From Dokdonella_A sp046347015 (GTDB lineage: Bacteria; Pseudomonadota; Gammaproteobacteria; Xanthomonadales; Rhodanobacteraceae), in NCBI GenBank assembly GCA_046347015.1, contig JAXMHA010000005.1, forward strand, positions 62,001 through 126,000: a DNA stretch of 64,000 nucleotides, given 5' to 3'. Positions 50,693-59,165 of the stretch are shown piece by piece (position 1 is the first letter of the stretch; the number at the start of each line of letters is the position of its first letter). The notes beneath the pieces are model-generated. The model worked only from the letters and a program-made list of their open reading frames with translations. It did not search any database and was not told the origin of the DNA. The position numbers were made by a program, and so were the translations under genes.

Positions 50693-52098
50693 CCCATGAA
50701 TCCGAGATCGGCGCTGGCGAAGCGGCCGAGGTTCGGGAAGATGTCGCCGATCCCACCGGAATCGACGCCAAACCAGCCCGCGAGCGTCGCCGCGTACTGG
50801 TCTACCGCCGTCGTCGGGATGATCTGGCCCCAGCCGGTGTCGTCCGGATTGCTGGCCGGATTGCCATCCTCGTAAGGCGCCAGCGATGGCAGCGTGCCGA
50901 AGAACCGCCCGCCGTTGACCGCATCACCAAGCACGAAGTGGTGTCCGCCCCAGCCGTGGTCGGTGCCGTCCTCGTTGACGGCGAGCGAGCGACCGAAATC
51001 CGACGCGGTGAATGCCGTCACGTCGCCGCCGGTGCCGAGTTCCGCCATTGCCGCCTGGAACGCCGCGAGTCCTTGCGACAGGTCCGCCAGGTCGTCGTTC
51101 TGGGTGTCCAGTTGCTCGGAGTGCGTGTCATAGGCGCCGGTCGAAATGAAGAACACCTGCCGGCTCATGCCGAGCGCGTCGCGCACGCTGATCACTTTCG
51201 CGATCATCGCCAACTGGTTGCCGAAGTCGGAGTCCGGGAACGCCGTCTGCAGCACCGGTGCACCGGCAAGCGCGGTGTCGAGTAATCGGTAGTTGGTGAT
51301 CGTCCGCGACATCGACTGCGCGAACTGGCGCTCGAGGGCGTTGGCCTGCGTGCCGGGTTCGATCAGCGCGGCATAGGCGGCGGCGCCATCGGGGTTGTCG
51401 CCGATGACCCACGATTCGGGGCCGTTGTCGGCATAGCTGAGGCGATTCACGCCACCCGAGTCCAACGCGTACGGACTGACGATCGTGCCGCGCTGGAACC
51501 GGTTCGCGCCGTCCAGCGAGATCGACATCGGCAACTGCCCGCTGTTGGTCGCGTACAGCAGGTCGGCAATGCGCCCGCCCCAGCCATCGGCATTGCTGTC
51601 GTCGGGACGCGAGGTTTGCCACTGCGTGGTCTGGTCGTCGTGCGAGTAAAGCTGGGGCGGCAGGACCACGGTGCCGTTCTGGTAGTCGGCTTGGGTCGTC
51701 GGGTACAGCAACGTGCCGACATTGGCGACGACCGCCAGCTTGCCGGAGTTGAAGAGTCCGGCGAGTTCCGGCATGGCCGGATGCATGCCGTAGTTGGATG
51801 GGCCGCCACCGGGCTGCGGCGTCAACGCATGCAGCCCATCGAGCGCGAGCGCGCCGCGGGACGCAACGTAGTCCGCCCGCTCGCTGCCGCTGACCGGAAC
51901 CACGGTGTTGAAGGCATCGTTTCCGCCTGCGAGAAATACGCACAGCAATGCCTTGTAGTCGGTGAGCGGGCGCGCTCGCCGGCCCGCGGCGGCGGCGGCA
52001 GCGATGAGCTTCAGCGAGCCGGAGGCCGAAAACAGCCCGGCTCCACCGAGCGCGGCGGCGATGCTGGTGCGGATGAAGGCACGACGGTTGACGATCAT
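50689..52098 (-). CDS. DUF1501 family protein (exported, Tat-type leader)
   Basis: A 469-residue protein with N-R-R-A-F-I-R-T-S followed by a hydrophobic stretch, a twin-arginine signal. The rest fits DUF1501, a family related to sulfatase/alkaline phosphatase folds: F-L-A-G-G-N-D-A-F-N near residue 55, G-A-Y-D-T-H near 320, A-F-T-A-S-D-F-G-R near 360 and D-H-G-W-G-G-H-H near 380, which probably form a metal site. The start ATG 52098 has GAGG six bases upstream; a GTG at 52110 would overlap the DUF1800 stop. DUF1501 and DUF1800 genes are commonly paired; their function is not known. Confidence 0.9.
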   Translation of the reverse strand: MIVNRRAFIRTSIAAALGGAGLFSASGSLKLIAAAAAAGRRARPLTDYKALLCVFLAGGNDAFNTVVPVSGSERADYVASRGALALDGLHALTPQPGGGPSNYGMHPAMPELAGLFNSGKLAVVANVGTLLYPTTQADYQNGTVVLPPQLYSHDDQTTQWQTSRPDDSNADGWGGRIADLLYATNSGQLPMSISLDGANRFQRGTIVSPYALDSGGVNRLSYADNGPESWVIGDNPDGAAAYAALIEPGTQANALERQFAQSMSRTITNYRLLDTALAGAPVLQTAFPDSDFGNQLAMIAKVISVRDALGMSRQVFFISTGAYDTHSEQLDTQNDDLADLSQGLAAFQAAMAELGTGGDVTAFTASDFGRSLAVNEDGTDHGWGGHHFVLGDAVNGGRFFGTLPSLAPYEDGNPASNPDDTGWGQIIPTTAVDQYAATLAGWFGVDSGGIGDIFPNLGRFASADLGFMG

Positions 52099-52106
52099 CG
52101 CGGGCC

Positions 52107-53933
52107 TCACTTCTGGACCGAGTATTCGGGGGAATTCAGGATCAGGTACAGCGCGTGCTGCACCCGTACGCGGCCGAGATCGCTGCCATAGTCTTCGGCA
52201 GTGAGCAGGTTCAGCCGATTGACGATCACGGAACGCATGAACGGCGACATTTGCCCCGACATCAGCAGCGTCGAGTACTGGTCGACGAGTGCACCGGGAT
52301 CACTGGCCGCGAGCGCGGCGTCACGGGCTTCGTCGAGCTGCAGGGTATCGTCGAAGTCGGCCCCCCAGCAGTCTTCGCTGCCGGTGTAGTTGCAGAACAC
52401 CTGGTGGAAGATGAAGTTGGCCGTCGCGACCGACGTCGTGTCGGTCATGATCTGGAACTCCGGTCCCAGGAGGCCACGGTCGGACAGCTCGCCCGGCGGC
52501 GAATAGTCGGGCTTGAAGAAATTGAACACGGTGGGTGAGCGCCCCGGCGCCTCGCCGATCTGCTCCTCGAGCGGCGGCCACGGATTGATCGTCCCGGGCT
52601 CGCCACTGGCCGACTGCGCATCCAGCGCACGCCACATCTGCGTCAACCGCAGCAACGGCTCGCGCAATCTCCCGAACGTGTCCGGTTGTTGCCACTGGCC
52701 GTAGCGGGCCTCGGGATCGAGCAGGATCGCACGCACGACCGCCGCGAGGTCGCCCCGTACACCCTGCCCGTTGTCGTTGAACACCGCCGTGATGCGTGCG
52801 ACGTAGGCCGGGCTCGGATTGCTGGTGACGAGGTTCCTGATGAGCCGCGTGCCGATGAACGGGCCGACGTTGGGGTGGTGGAAGATGTTGTCGAGCGCAG
52901 CGGTCATCTCGGCCTGCGCGTCGCCGCCGTGGACCAGCACGCCATTCGGCAGCGCGACGCCGGGATAGACCAGCAGTTGCTTGTCCGACGTGTTGTCGTG
53001 GTAGGCCTCGACCGGCTGCATCGGCAGCATCCACGGCGGGTCGTCCTGGTTGGCGGGGCCACACCAGAAGTACGTATCCTCGTCGCAGCAGGTGAAGGTG
53101 GAATCCCCGCAACCGGTGTTGTTCCAGTTCCAGCCGGTGAACACGGCCGCGAAGCCGCGCACCGCGGTCTGGTCGTACGTCGGTACCGGCTCGCCGCCGC
53201 TCATGACCGGCGTGCCGTCCGGATGCAGTTGCACGAGGCCGATCGAGAACAGCTGGTTCACCTCGCGCGCGTAGTTCTCGTCGGGATGGATGTTCTCGTC
53301 CGGGTCGGCCTTCTGGTTCTCGATCATCGTCAGCCAGATGCCCATCACCGGGTTCTTGGTGACGTCCTCGAGCAGGGTGCGGAAATTGCCGAAGGCATCC
53401 CTCGCCAGAAGGTCGAAATAATTCCCGAGTCCCCAAGGCTGGTCGACGAGAATGCCGTTGTTGTTCGACACGACGAAAATCTGGCTCAGCGCGTAGGCGA
53501 CCCGCTGGCGCAACTGGTCGGTCGGAACCTGGTTGCCACGGCTCGGGTCGGGCGTGCCGAGCGCGTTGATCGTCCACGCTTCGACCCGCGCGTCGTCACT
53601 CAACCAGTCATCCGGAAATGTCTGCACCCACCAATCGATGTACTGCGTCTCGGTCGATGCGGGCTTGGCGATCTGCTCGTCGAGCCACGCCGCGTAGCCA
53701 ATGGCCCGCAAATGGGCGATGTCGGCCGAAGTCGGTCCGAACGTCGCCTGCGCCAGGAACCGCGCTGCATCGGCGTCGGTCGTCGGCCCTTCGTCGATCC
53801 CTTCGTAGCCGTCGTGGTAGATGGCGTCCGGCGCATGGCTGCCGGAACCGGTGCGGCCCAGTGATGGCCAGCACGCCGCCAGCATCGCCAAGGCGGCAAG
53901 TAATGTCCGGGTGGATACTGCTCTGGGCCGCAT
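52107..53933 (-). CDS. DUF1800 family exported protein
   Basis: A 608-residue protein with a hydrophobic leader (about 1-26), then D-A-I-Y-H-D-G-Y-E-G-I-D near residue 36 (a variant of the GF[DE] motif), then the DUF1800 domain: A-R-F-L-A-Q-A-T-F-G-P-T, E-N-Y-A-R-E-V-N-Q-L-F-S-I-G and V-R-G-F-A-A-V-F-T-G-W. The C-terminal half has F-N-F-F-K-P-D-Y-S-P-P-G. A cysteine-rich insert (C-G...C-C...C-G near residues 270-285) could form disulphides. GGGAG lies six bases before the ATG. It leads the three-gene unit. Confidence 0.9.
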   Translation of the reverse strand: MRPRAVSTRTLLAALAMLAACWPSLGRTGSGSHAPDAIYHDGYEGIDEGPTTDADAARFLAQATFGPTSADIAHLRAIGYAAWLDEQIAKPASTETQYIDWWVQTFPDDWLSDDARVEAWTINALGTPDPSRGNQVPTDQLRQRVAYALSQIFVVSNNNGILVDQPWGLGNYFDLLARDAFGNFRTLLEDVTKNPVMGIWLTMIENQKADPDENIHPDENYAREVNQLFSIGLVQLHPDGTPVMSGGEPVPTYDQTAVRGFAAVFTGWNWNNTGCGDSTFTCCDEDTYFWCGPANQDDPPWMLPMQPVEAYHDNTSDKQLLVYPGVALPNGVLVHGGDAQAEMTAALDNIFHHPNVGPFIGTRLIRNLVTSNPSPAYVARITAVFNDNGQGVRGDLAAVVRAILLDPEARYGQWQQPDTFGRLREPLLRLTQMWRALDAQSASGEPGTINPWPPLEEQIGEAPGRSPTVFNFFKPDYSPPGELSDRGLLGPEFQIMTDTTSVATANFIFHQVFCNYTGSEDCWGADFDDTLQLDEARDAALAASDPGALVDQYSTLLMSGQMSPFMRSVIVNRLNLLTAEDYGSDLGRVRVQHALYLILNSPEYSVQK

Positions 53934-54077
53934 GTCGATCTCCCGGCAGGGGCGGTGGAAGCTGCGCCACCGGCCGAGGATCCCGTACGCAACGCCGACG
54001 ACGATGGCGCCTTGAATCTATCGCCCGCGCGTGCCGGAAAAATTTGACGCAGTGCTCAGTTGCATACCATGCGCCGA

Positions 54078-54485
54078 TCACCTTTCCGGTACGGTCGAAG
54101 CGGGCTTCCGATGGCGGGCCCGCGCGTGCCTCGCATCCACGGGCCCCCACAGCGCGGCATCGAGGTCGCGCTCCCACCCTGCGGCGGACAGATCGACGCG
54201 CCCGCTGCGGACGAGCACACCCTCGCCGGAGAGCCGCCGGACCTGTTCGCGGAAGTTGGCGCTGCCGGGCGCGAACGCCAGGTGGCCGTCGGCCCGCACC
54301 ACGCGATGCCACGGCAGGTTCAGCGCATCGGACATTGCGCCGAGGACGTGGCCGACGAGCCGCGCGCGGCCCGGCACCCCGGCCCTGCGCGCGAGTTCGC
54401 CATAGCTCGCGACCCGCCCGGGTGGAATGGCCGCCACGACGCGGGCAATGGCGTCCTGCGGCGATCGGGAGCCGGACTTCGGCAT
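54078..54485 (-). CDS. Alkyltransferase-like protein (MGMT family, ATL)
   Basis: A 135-residue protein of the O6-alkylguanine-DNA alkyltransferase family with P-P-G-R-V-A-S-Y-G-E-L-A-R-R-A-G and the active-site segment L-P-W-H-R-V-V, in which tryptophan replaces the alkyl-accepting cysteine of P-C-H-R. Such ATL proteins bind alkylated guanines and direct them to nucleotide excision repair instead of repairing them directly. The C-terminal arginine-rich tail (about 115-135) is longer than usual. Divergent from the gene at 54528. Confidence 0.88.
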   Translation of the reverse strand: MPKSGSRSPQDAIARVVAAIPPGRVASYGELARRAGVPGRARLVGHVLGAMSDALNLPWHRVVRADGHLAFAPGSANFREQVRRLSGEGVLVRSGRVDLSAAGWERDLDAALWGPVDARHARARHRKPASTVPER

Positions 54486-54527
54486 CGTTGTAGCATAGCG
54501 ACGATCCGGGCATCGGACGAAACCGCC

Positions 54528-54929
54528 GTGCACAGCTTCGAGCAGATCCGGTCCCATGTCGGTCGTCGCCATGACCTGCTGACCAATGATCCCTATCTGG
54601 TCAGTTTCGACGTGCGCGTGGCCGACGGCCGCAACCAGAGCCTGTTCCTGACGGAACTCGAGGACGACGCCGGCCGGAAGCACTTGCGGATCTCGACTCC
54701 GGTCGGGCCGAGCGATGGCGTCAACATCGAGGGATGCCTCCGATTCAACTGGCAGCAGCGCACCGGATTCCTCGCGATCAGCGACCTTGACGGCTCGCCG
54801 TACCTGCACTTGTGCGAGAACCGGCCCTACGACGCGCTGACCGCGGCCGAGATCGATCGCGTGATCGACGCGCTGGCCGCGCTCGGCGACCGCATGGAGC
54901 GCGCAATGTCGGGAGGCGATGCGCTCTGA
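54528..54929 (+). CDS. Conserved hypothetical protein
   Basis: A 133-residue soluble protein starting at GTG 54528 (no ATG fits). The pattern of a helix, a five-strand beta sheet (L-V-S-F-D-V-R-V, Q-S-L-F-L-T-E-L, L-R-I-S-T-P-V-G, F-L-A-I-S-D-L, Y-L-H-L-C-E-N) and a final helix resembles the YbjN or secretion-chaperone fold, but I cannot name the family. No partner gene is obvious. Confidence 0.75.
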   Translation: MHSFEQIRSHVGRRHDLLTNDPYLVSFDVRVADGRNQSLFLTELEDDAGRKHLRISTPVGPSDGVNIEGCLRFNWQQRTGFLAISDLDGSPYLHLCENRPYDALTAAEIDRVIDALAALGDRMERAMSGGDAL

Positions 54930-54944
54930 ATCCGGCCCCGGCGG

Positions 54945-56075
54945 TCAACCCGACCAGCCGAGTCCATGCAGGACTTCAACCAGCAGCCAGGCAATCCCCG
55001 CGGTGACCGGCAGGGTCAGGATCCACGCCCAGATCATCCGTTCGACGATGTGCCAGCGCACGGCATTCGACCGTTTCGCGGCACCGACACCCATGATGGC
55101 CGCCGAGACGTTGTGCGTCGTCGACACCGGGATGCCGAGGTGCGACGCCGTCAGGATCACGGTGGAGCACGCGATGTCGGCGGCAACGCCGTTCACCGGC
55201 CGCAGCTTCACGATCTTGTGGCCCAACGTCTTGACGATGCGCCAGCCGCCGACCAGCGTGCCGGACGCCATCACCAGAGCGCAAACGACCTTGATCCAGA
55301 TCGGGATCGTGAACTCATGGTGCGCGCGTTCCGCGACCCGCAGGAAGCCAAGCCATTCGGGAATCCGGTCGAGGCTGCCGGCCGTGGTCGCGCTGGCGAG
55401 CGCGAGGGCGATGATGCCCATTGTTTTCTGCGCGTCGTTCATGCCGTGTGAAAAGCCCATCACGCTCGACGACAACATCTGCATCCTCGCGAACACGCGG
55501 TTGACGTGGCGGGGCCGCATGAACGGTGCCAGCGGCCCACGGTCACCCAAGGTCGCCAGCAACGCGAACAGGAGACCCATGATCGTGAAGCCGAGCACGA
55601 ATCCCGCGACCGGCGACACGACCATCGGCAGGATGACCTTCGGGATCACGCCGCGCCCCTGCCACCAATGCACGGCCGATTCCCACCAGATGATTGCCGT
55701 CGGCGAGTTGTGTGCCGAAGCGAGCGCGGCGCCGCACAGTCCGCCGATCAGGGCATGCGAGGAACTGGACGGCAGCCCCCACCACCACGTGATCAGGTTC
55801 CACACCACCGCGCCGAGCAGCGCGCAGATCATGATCTGCGGCGTCAGGGTGACGAGGTTGGAATCGACCAGCCCCGCCGCGATGGTCCGCGCAACCGCGG
55901 TACCCCACAGCGCGCCCAGGAGGTTCGTGACCGCGGCCAGCGCAACCGCCTGTATCGGCGTCAGGACCTTGGTCGCGACTACCGTCGCGATCGAATTCGC
56001 GGTGTCGTGGAAGCCATTGATGTATTCGAACGCCAGCGCGACCAGGACGACCGTCACGACCAGCGCGAGGCTCAC
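54945..56075 (-). CDS. pit: Inorganic phosphate transporter, PiT family
   Basis: A 376-residue membrane protein with about ten membrane segments and the two PHO4 signatures: G-F-H-D-T-A-N-S-I-A-T-V near residue 21 and S-T-T-H-N-V-S-A near residue 315, and M-N-D-A-Q-K-T-M-G-I between. Low-affinity uptake of phosphate (as metal-phosphate) driven by the proton gradient. It is 13 bases downstream of the DUF47 gene, the usual regulator or partner. Confidence 0.94.
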   Translation of the reverse strand: MSLALVVTVVLVALAFEYINGFHDTANSIATVVATKVLTPIQAVALAAVTNLLGALWGTAVARTIAAGLVDSNLVTLTPQIMICALLGAVVWNLITWWWGLPSSSSHALIGGLCGAALASAHNSPTAIIWWESAVHWWQGRGVIPKVILPMVVSPVAGFVLGFTIMGLLFALLATLGDRGPLAPFMRPRHVNRVFARMQMLSSSVMGFSHGMNDAQKTMGIIALALASATTAGSLDRIPEWLGFLRVAERAHHEFTIPIWIKVVCALVMASGTLVGGWRIVKTLGHKIVKLRPVNGVAADIACSTVILTASHLGIPVSTTHNVSAAIMGVGAAKRSNAVRWHIVERMIWAWILTLPVTAGIAWLLVEVLHGLGWSG

Positions 56076-56088
56076 GGCGCCCGGCTCC

Positions 56089-56718
56089 TCACGAGTTCTT
56101 CAGCACGATGTGGTACACCGTGTTGCCGACGTCGCGGCAGCGGTCGATGGCCTTCTCCAGCAGTTCGAACAGGTCCTTGCGCAGCAACAGCTCGGTCGCC
56201 GCGCGCTCCTTGCGGTACAGGTCGCGATAGAGTTCCAGCATGAGGCGATCGGCCTCGCTCTCGATCGCCTGCATGCGATCGTTGAGCGCGCTCATCCGAT
56301 CGAGCCGGAAGCCGCCACGCAACCCGCCGACCATTTCGACGATCACGTCCGTGGCCTTTTCCAGCAACACCGCGCGCGACGCGTAGTCGACATCGACGAG
56401 CCGCTCGGCATACGGCACGTAGCGTTCGGCAAAACGTTCGATCGTCTTCGGGATCTTGTACAACGCAGCCGCCAGCGCCTCGATGTCCTCGCGCTCGATG
56501 GCCGTGATGAAGGTGTTCACCAGCTCGACGTTGATCTCGGCCAGGATCTCCTTCTCGCGCCGGCGCGATGCCTTGAAATCCTCGAGCGAAGGCCCCGCGG
56601 TCGGCGAGACGAGAAGTGCAATGAGGGCTCCGGCGCTCTGCCGCGCCGCGTCGGCGCTGGCCTCGAGCAACGTGTAGAAGCGGTCTCCCTTGCCGAAGAT
56701 CGTCTGCAGAGAAAACAT
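56089..56718 (-). CDS. DUF47 (PhoU-like) phosphate transport regulator
   Basis: A 209-residue helical protein beginning MFSLQTIFGKGDRFYTLLE and carrying E-L-V-N-T-F-I-T-A-I-E-R-E-D-I-E near residue 65 and I-E-S-E-A-D near 150, which mark the PhoU-like DUF47 family. Paired with pit, such proteins are thought to control phosphate flux by binding metals. No transcriptional signal is recognised. Confidence 0.92.
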   Translation of the reverse strand: MFSLQTIFGKGDRFYTLLEASADAARQSAGALIALLVSPTAGPSLEDFKASRRREKEILAEINVELVNTFITAIEREDIEALAAALYKIPKTIERFAERYVPYAERLVDVDYASRAVLLEKATDVIVEMVGGLRGGFRLDRMSALNDRMQAIESEADRLMLELYRDLYRKERAATELLLRKDLFELLEKAIDRCRDVGNTVYHIVLKNS

Positions 56719-56945
56719 CGGTCGCGGTTCCGGTTGGGCCGCCGCGGCGGCAGGTTTGGCGAAGCGCGCCCGCTGTTCCGCGGGAATCGCGCCGCAGGGC
56801 CGGTGGCGGGCGCGATCTTACCCTACCCGGATCGTACGCCGCGAGGCCGACTTGCCCGCGCCACTGGTAGACTCCCCGACGCCACGGGGGCAATGATCCC
56901 GGCCCGGGTCACCCCGGCGGCAACGGCCCGGGGATAGCCTCACGG

Positions 56946-58256
56946 ATGCTGATCGAAATCGCACTGGTGGTCGTGCTGGCGTTGATCAACGGCTTTTTCG
57001 CCCTGAGCGAGATGGCGTTGATGACTTCCCGCCAGAGCCGGCTGCAGTTCATGTCCACGCAGGGCCGGCGGGCCTCGATTGCATTGTCGCTGATGCAGCG
57101 CCCGGAAAGCTTCCTCGCGACGGTACAGGTCTTCATCACGTTGCTGCAGATCGGCGCCGGCACCGCACTCGGCGCGGACATCGGTGTCCGCATCGGTGCC
57201 TGGATTGGGCGCGCGGACATTGCCGCCCTCAGGCCCTACGTCGAGGTGATCGGTGTTGCGGTGAGCATCGCCGGTATCACCTTCCTCAACATGCTGCTCG
57301 GCGAGCTGGTGCCGAAACGGCTGGCCTTGATCGACCCCGAGCGTTTCGCCATCGCCGTCGCCGTGCCGATGCGGGTACTCACCTGGCTCGCGGCTCCGTT
57401 TGCGTTCGTCCTGATCGCGTTCACCCGCGGCATCGTCCGGTTGCTCGGGCGGGACCGCGTCACGCGCGACAACGTCTCCGAGGAGGAAATCCGCTTGCTC
57501 GTCGCGGAAAGCGCCAGCCAGGGCGTCATCGACTCGGACGAACGCAACATGGTGAACCGCGTGCTGCGCCTTGGCGACCGCACCGTTGACAGCCTCATGA
57601 CGCCTCGCAACCGCATTGCCTGGCTCGATGCTGCGTCGGCTGCCGAGCGGAACTTCGCCACGATGCGCGAAACGCCGTATTCGCGCTATCCCGTCTACCG
57701 TGGTGGCGAGCAGGAGATCCTCGGCGTGCTCGAAGTCAAGCGCCTGATCGGGCTGCTTGGCGGACCCGCGCCCACCAACCTGTTCCGTTCGCTGCGAAAA
57801 CCGCTGTACGTGCCGGAGACCGCGCCGGCGCTGCACCTGCTCGAGGAGTTCCGCGACGCGGAGACTCCGCTCGCCCTCGTCGTCGACGAATACGGCGACA
57901 TCCAGGGACTCGTCACGCTGAACGACTTGCTGGCCGCCGTTGTCGGCCGCAGTGCGACGCCCATCAGCGAGGCCGAACGGCACCCGATCACGCAACGCGA
58001 CGATGGCAGCTGGCTCGTCGACGGCAGCGTCTCCTCGGACGACGTGCGGGAATTGCTCGGGATCGCCCACCTGCCGAACGAGGACGAGCACGACTACAAC
58101 ACTGCTGCCGGAATGATCACCGCGCAGTTCGGGCGCATTCCGGATCCCGGTGAGTCATTCGAATGGAACGGCTTCCGGTTCGAGGTCGTCGACCTCGACG
58201 GCGCGCGCATCGACAAGCTGTTGATCACGCCACCGCGCGAATCCGGCGACGCCTGA
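56946..58256 (+). CDS. CNNM-domain/CBS/CorC-HlyC membrane protein
   Basis: A 436-residue protein in three parts: a DUF21/CNNM membrane domain (about 1-185) with S-E-M-A-L-M-T-S-R-Q-S-R near residue 22, a CBS pair (about 205-330; V-M-T-P-R-like L-M-T-P-R-N-R-I-A-W at 218, and V-D-E-Y-G-D-I-Q-G-L near 315), and a transporter-associated CorC/HlyC domain (about 345-430). These proteins are linked to magnesium and cobalt efflux. It ends four bases before the convergent trmJ gene. Confidence 0.93.
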   Translation: MLIEIALVVVLALINGFFALSEMALMTSRQSRLQFMSTQGRRASIALSLMQRPESFLATVQVFITLLQIGAGTALGADIGVRIGAWIGRADIAALRPYVEVIGVAVSIAGITFLNMLLGELVPKRLALIDPERFAIAVAVPMRVLTWLAAPFAFVLIAFTRGIVRLLGRDRVTRDNVSEEEIRLLVAESASQGVIDSDERNMVNRVLRLGDRTVDSLMTPRNRIAWLDAASAAERNFATMRETPYSRYPVYRGGEQEILGVLEVKRLIGLLGGPAPTNLFRSLRKPLYVPETAPALHLLEEFRDAETPLALVVDEYGDIQGLVTLNDLLAAVVGRSATPISEAERHPITQRDDGSWLVDGSVSSDDVRELLGIAHLPNEDEHDYNTAAGMITAQFGRIPDPGESFEWNGFRFEVVDLDGARIDKLLITPPRESGDA

Positions 58257-58260
58257 ACCG

Positions 58261-59025
58261 TCAGCCGCGGGCGGTGCGTTCGACGTCGGCCAGGATGCCG
58301 TGCAGGATCCTCACTTCGCGCGAATCCGGTGCCGCCCGCAGGAACAGTCGTCGCAGGCGGCGCAGGATCGTGTCGGGCTCCCGGCCCTTGTGGAAGTCGA
58401 TGGCTTCGAGCGTATGTTCGAGATGGACGAACAAGGCCTCAAGCTCGGCATGCGTCGCCGGGGCCATTCGCGTCGCACCGGTCGCGAGAGCCACGGGTTC
58501 GACGCACGCCTTGCGCAGTTCCCACGCCAGCAGCTGTACTGCCTGTGCGAGGTTCAGCGATGGAAAGTCGGGATCGGAAGGGATCCGGATGGCGGCGTGA
58601 CACCGCGCAATCTCGTCGTTGTCGAGGCCATTGCGCTCGTTCCCGAACACCAGCGCGATCCGGCCTCCGCACTGGATGACGCGATGGGCCTCCTCCGCTG
58701 CCGTACCGGGATCGAGCTCGGGCATGCGCACCAACCGGTTGCGGGCCGTCGCGCCGAGGACCAGGGTGCACTCCGCAACCGCCTCGTCCAGCGACCCATG
58801 TACGCTCGCGTCTTCGAGCACGGCGACCGCGCCACTCGCGAGTGCGACAGCTTCGGGATGAGGAAACCGATGCGGGCTCACCAGGTCGAGGCCCGTGAAT
58901 CCCATCGTGCGCATCGCGCGCGCGGCGGCGCCGATGTTGCCGGGATGCGACGTTCGCACGAGGACGAAGCGTGTGTTCGCGGCGGCCGACAGACGGCTGG
59001 CACGGCCCGGAAGCTCCGGCTTCAT
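58261..59025 (-). CDS. trmJ: tRNA (cytidine/uridine-2'-O-)-methyltransferase TrmJ
   Basis: A 254-residue SPOUT methyltransferase that modifies tRNA position 32. Motifs: F-V-L-V-R-T-S-H-P-G-N-I-G-A-A-A-R-A-M (about 21-39), A-L-V-F-G-N-E-R-N-G-L and S-L-N-L-A-Q-A-V-Q-L near residue 160, forming the knot and AdoMet site, plus a C-terminal helical extension typical of TrmJ. ATG 59025 fits better than ATG 59043. Divergent from suhB, as in many gammaproteobacteria. Confidence 0.95.
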   Translation of the reverse strand: MKPELPGRASRLSAAANTRFVLVRTSHPGNIGAAARAMRTMGFTGLDLVSPHRFPHPEAVALASGAVAVLEDASVHGSLDEAVAECTLVLGATARNRLVRMPELDPGTAAEEAHRVIQCGGRIALVFGNERNGLDNDEIARCHAAIRIPSDPDFPSLNLAQAVQLLAWELRKACVEPVALATGATRMAPATHAELEALFVHLEHTLEAIDFHKGREPDTILRRLRRLFLRAAPDSREVRILHGILADVERTARG

Positions 59026-59165
59026 GCGAATGTCCTGCCGCACATGCCGGTCTCGACCTTGAATCCTCGCCGGGCTCCGGAATCGCGATCTGCTACGCTG
59101 CCGGACTGTCCCGGCAGACGACCGTGTCGTTTCCGCCGGCTTCCATCCGAGGCCAGAATCCCGAC

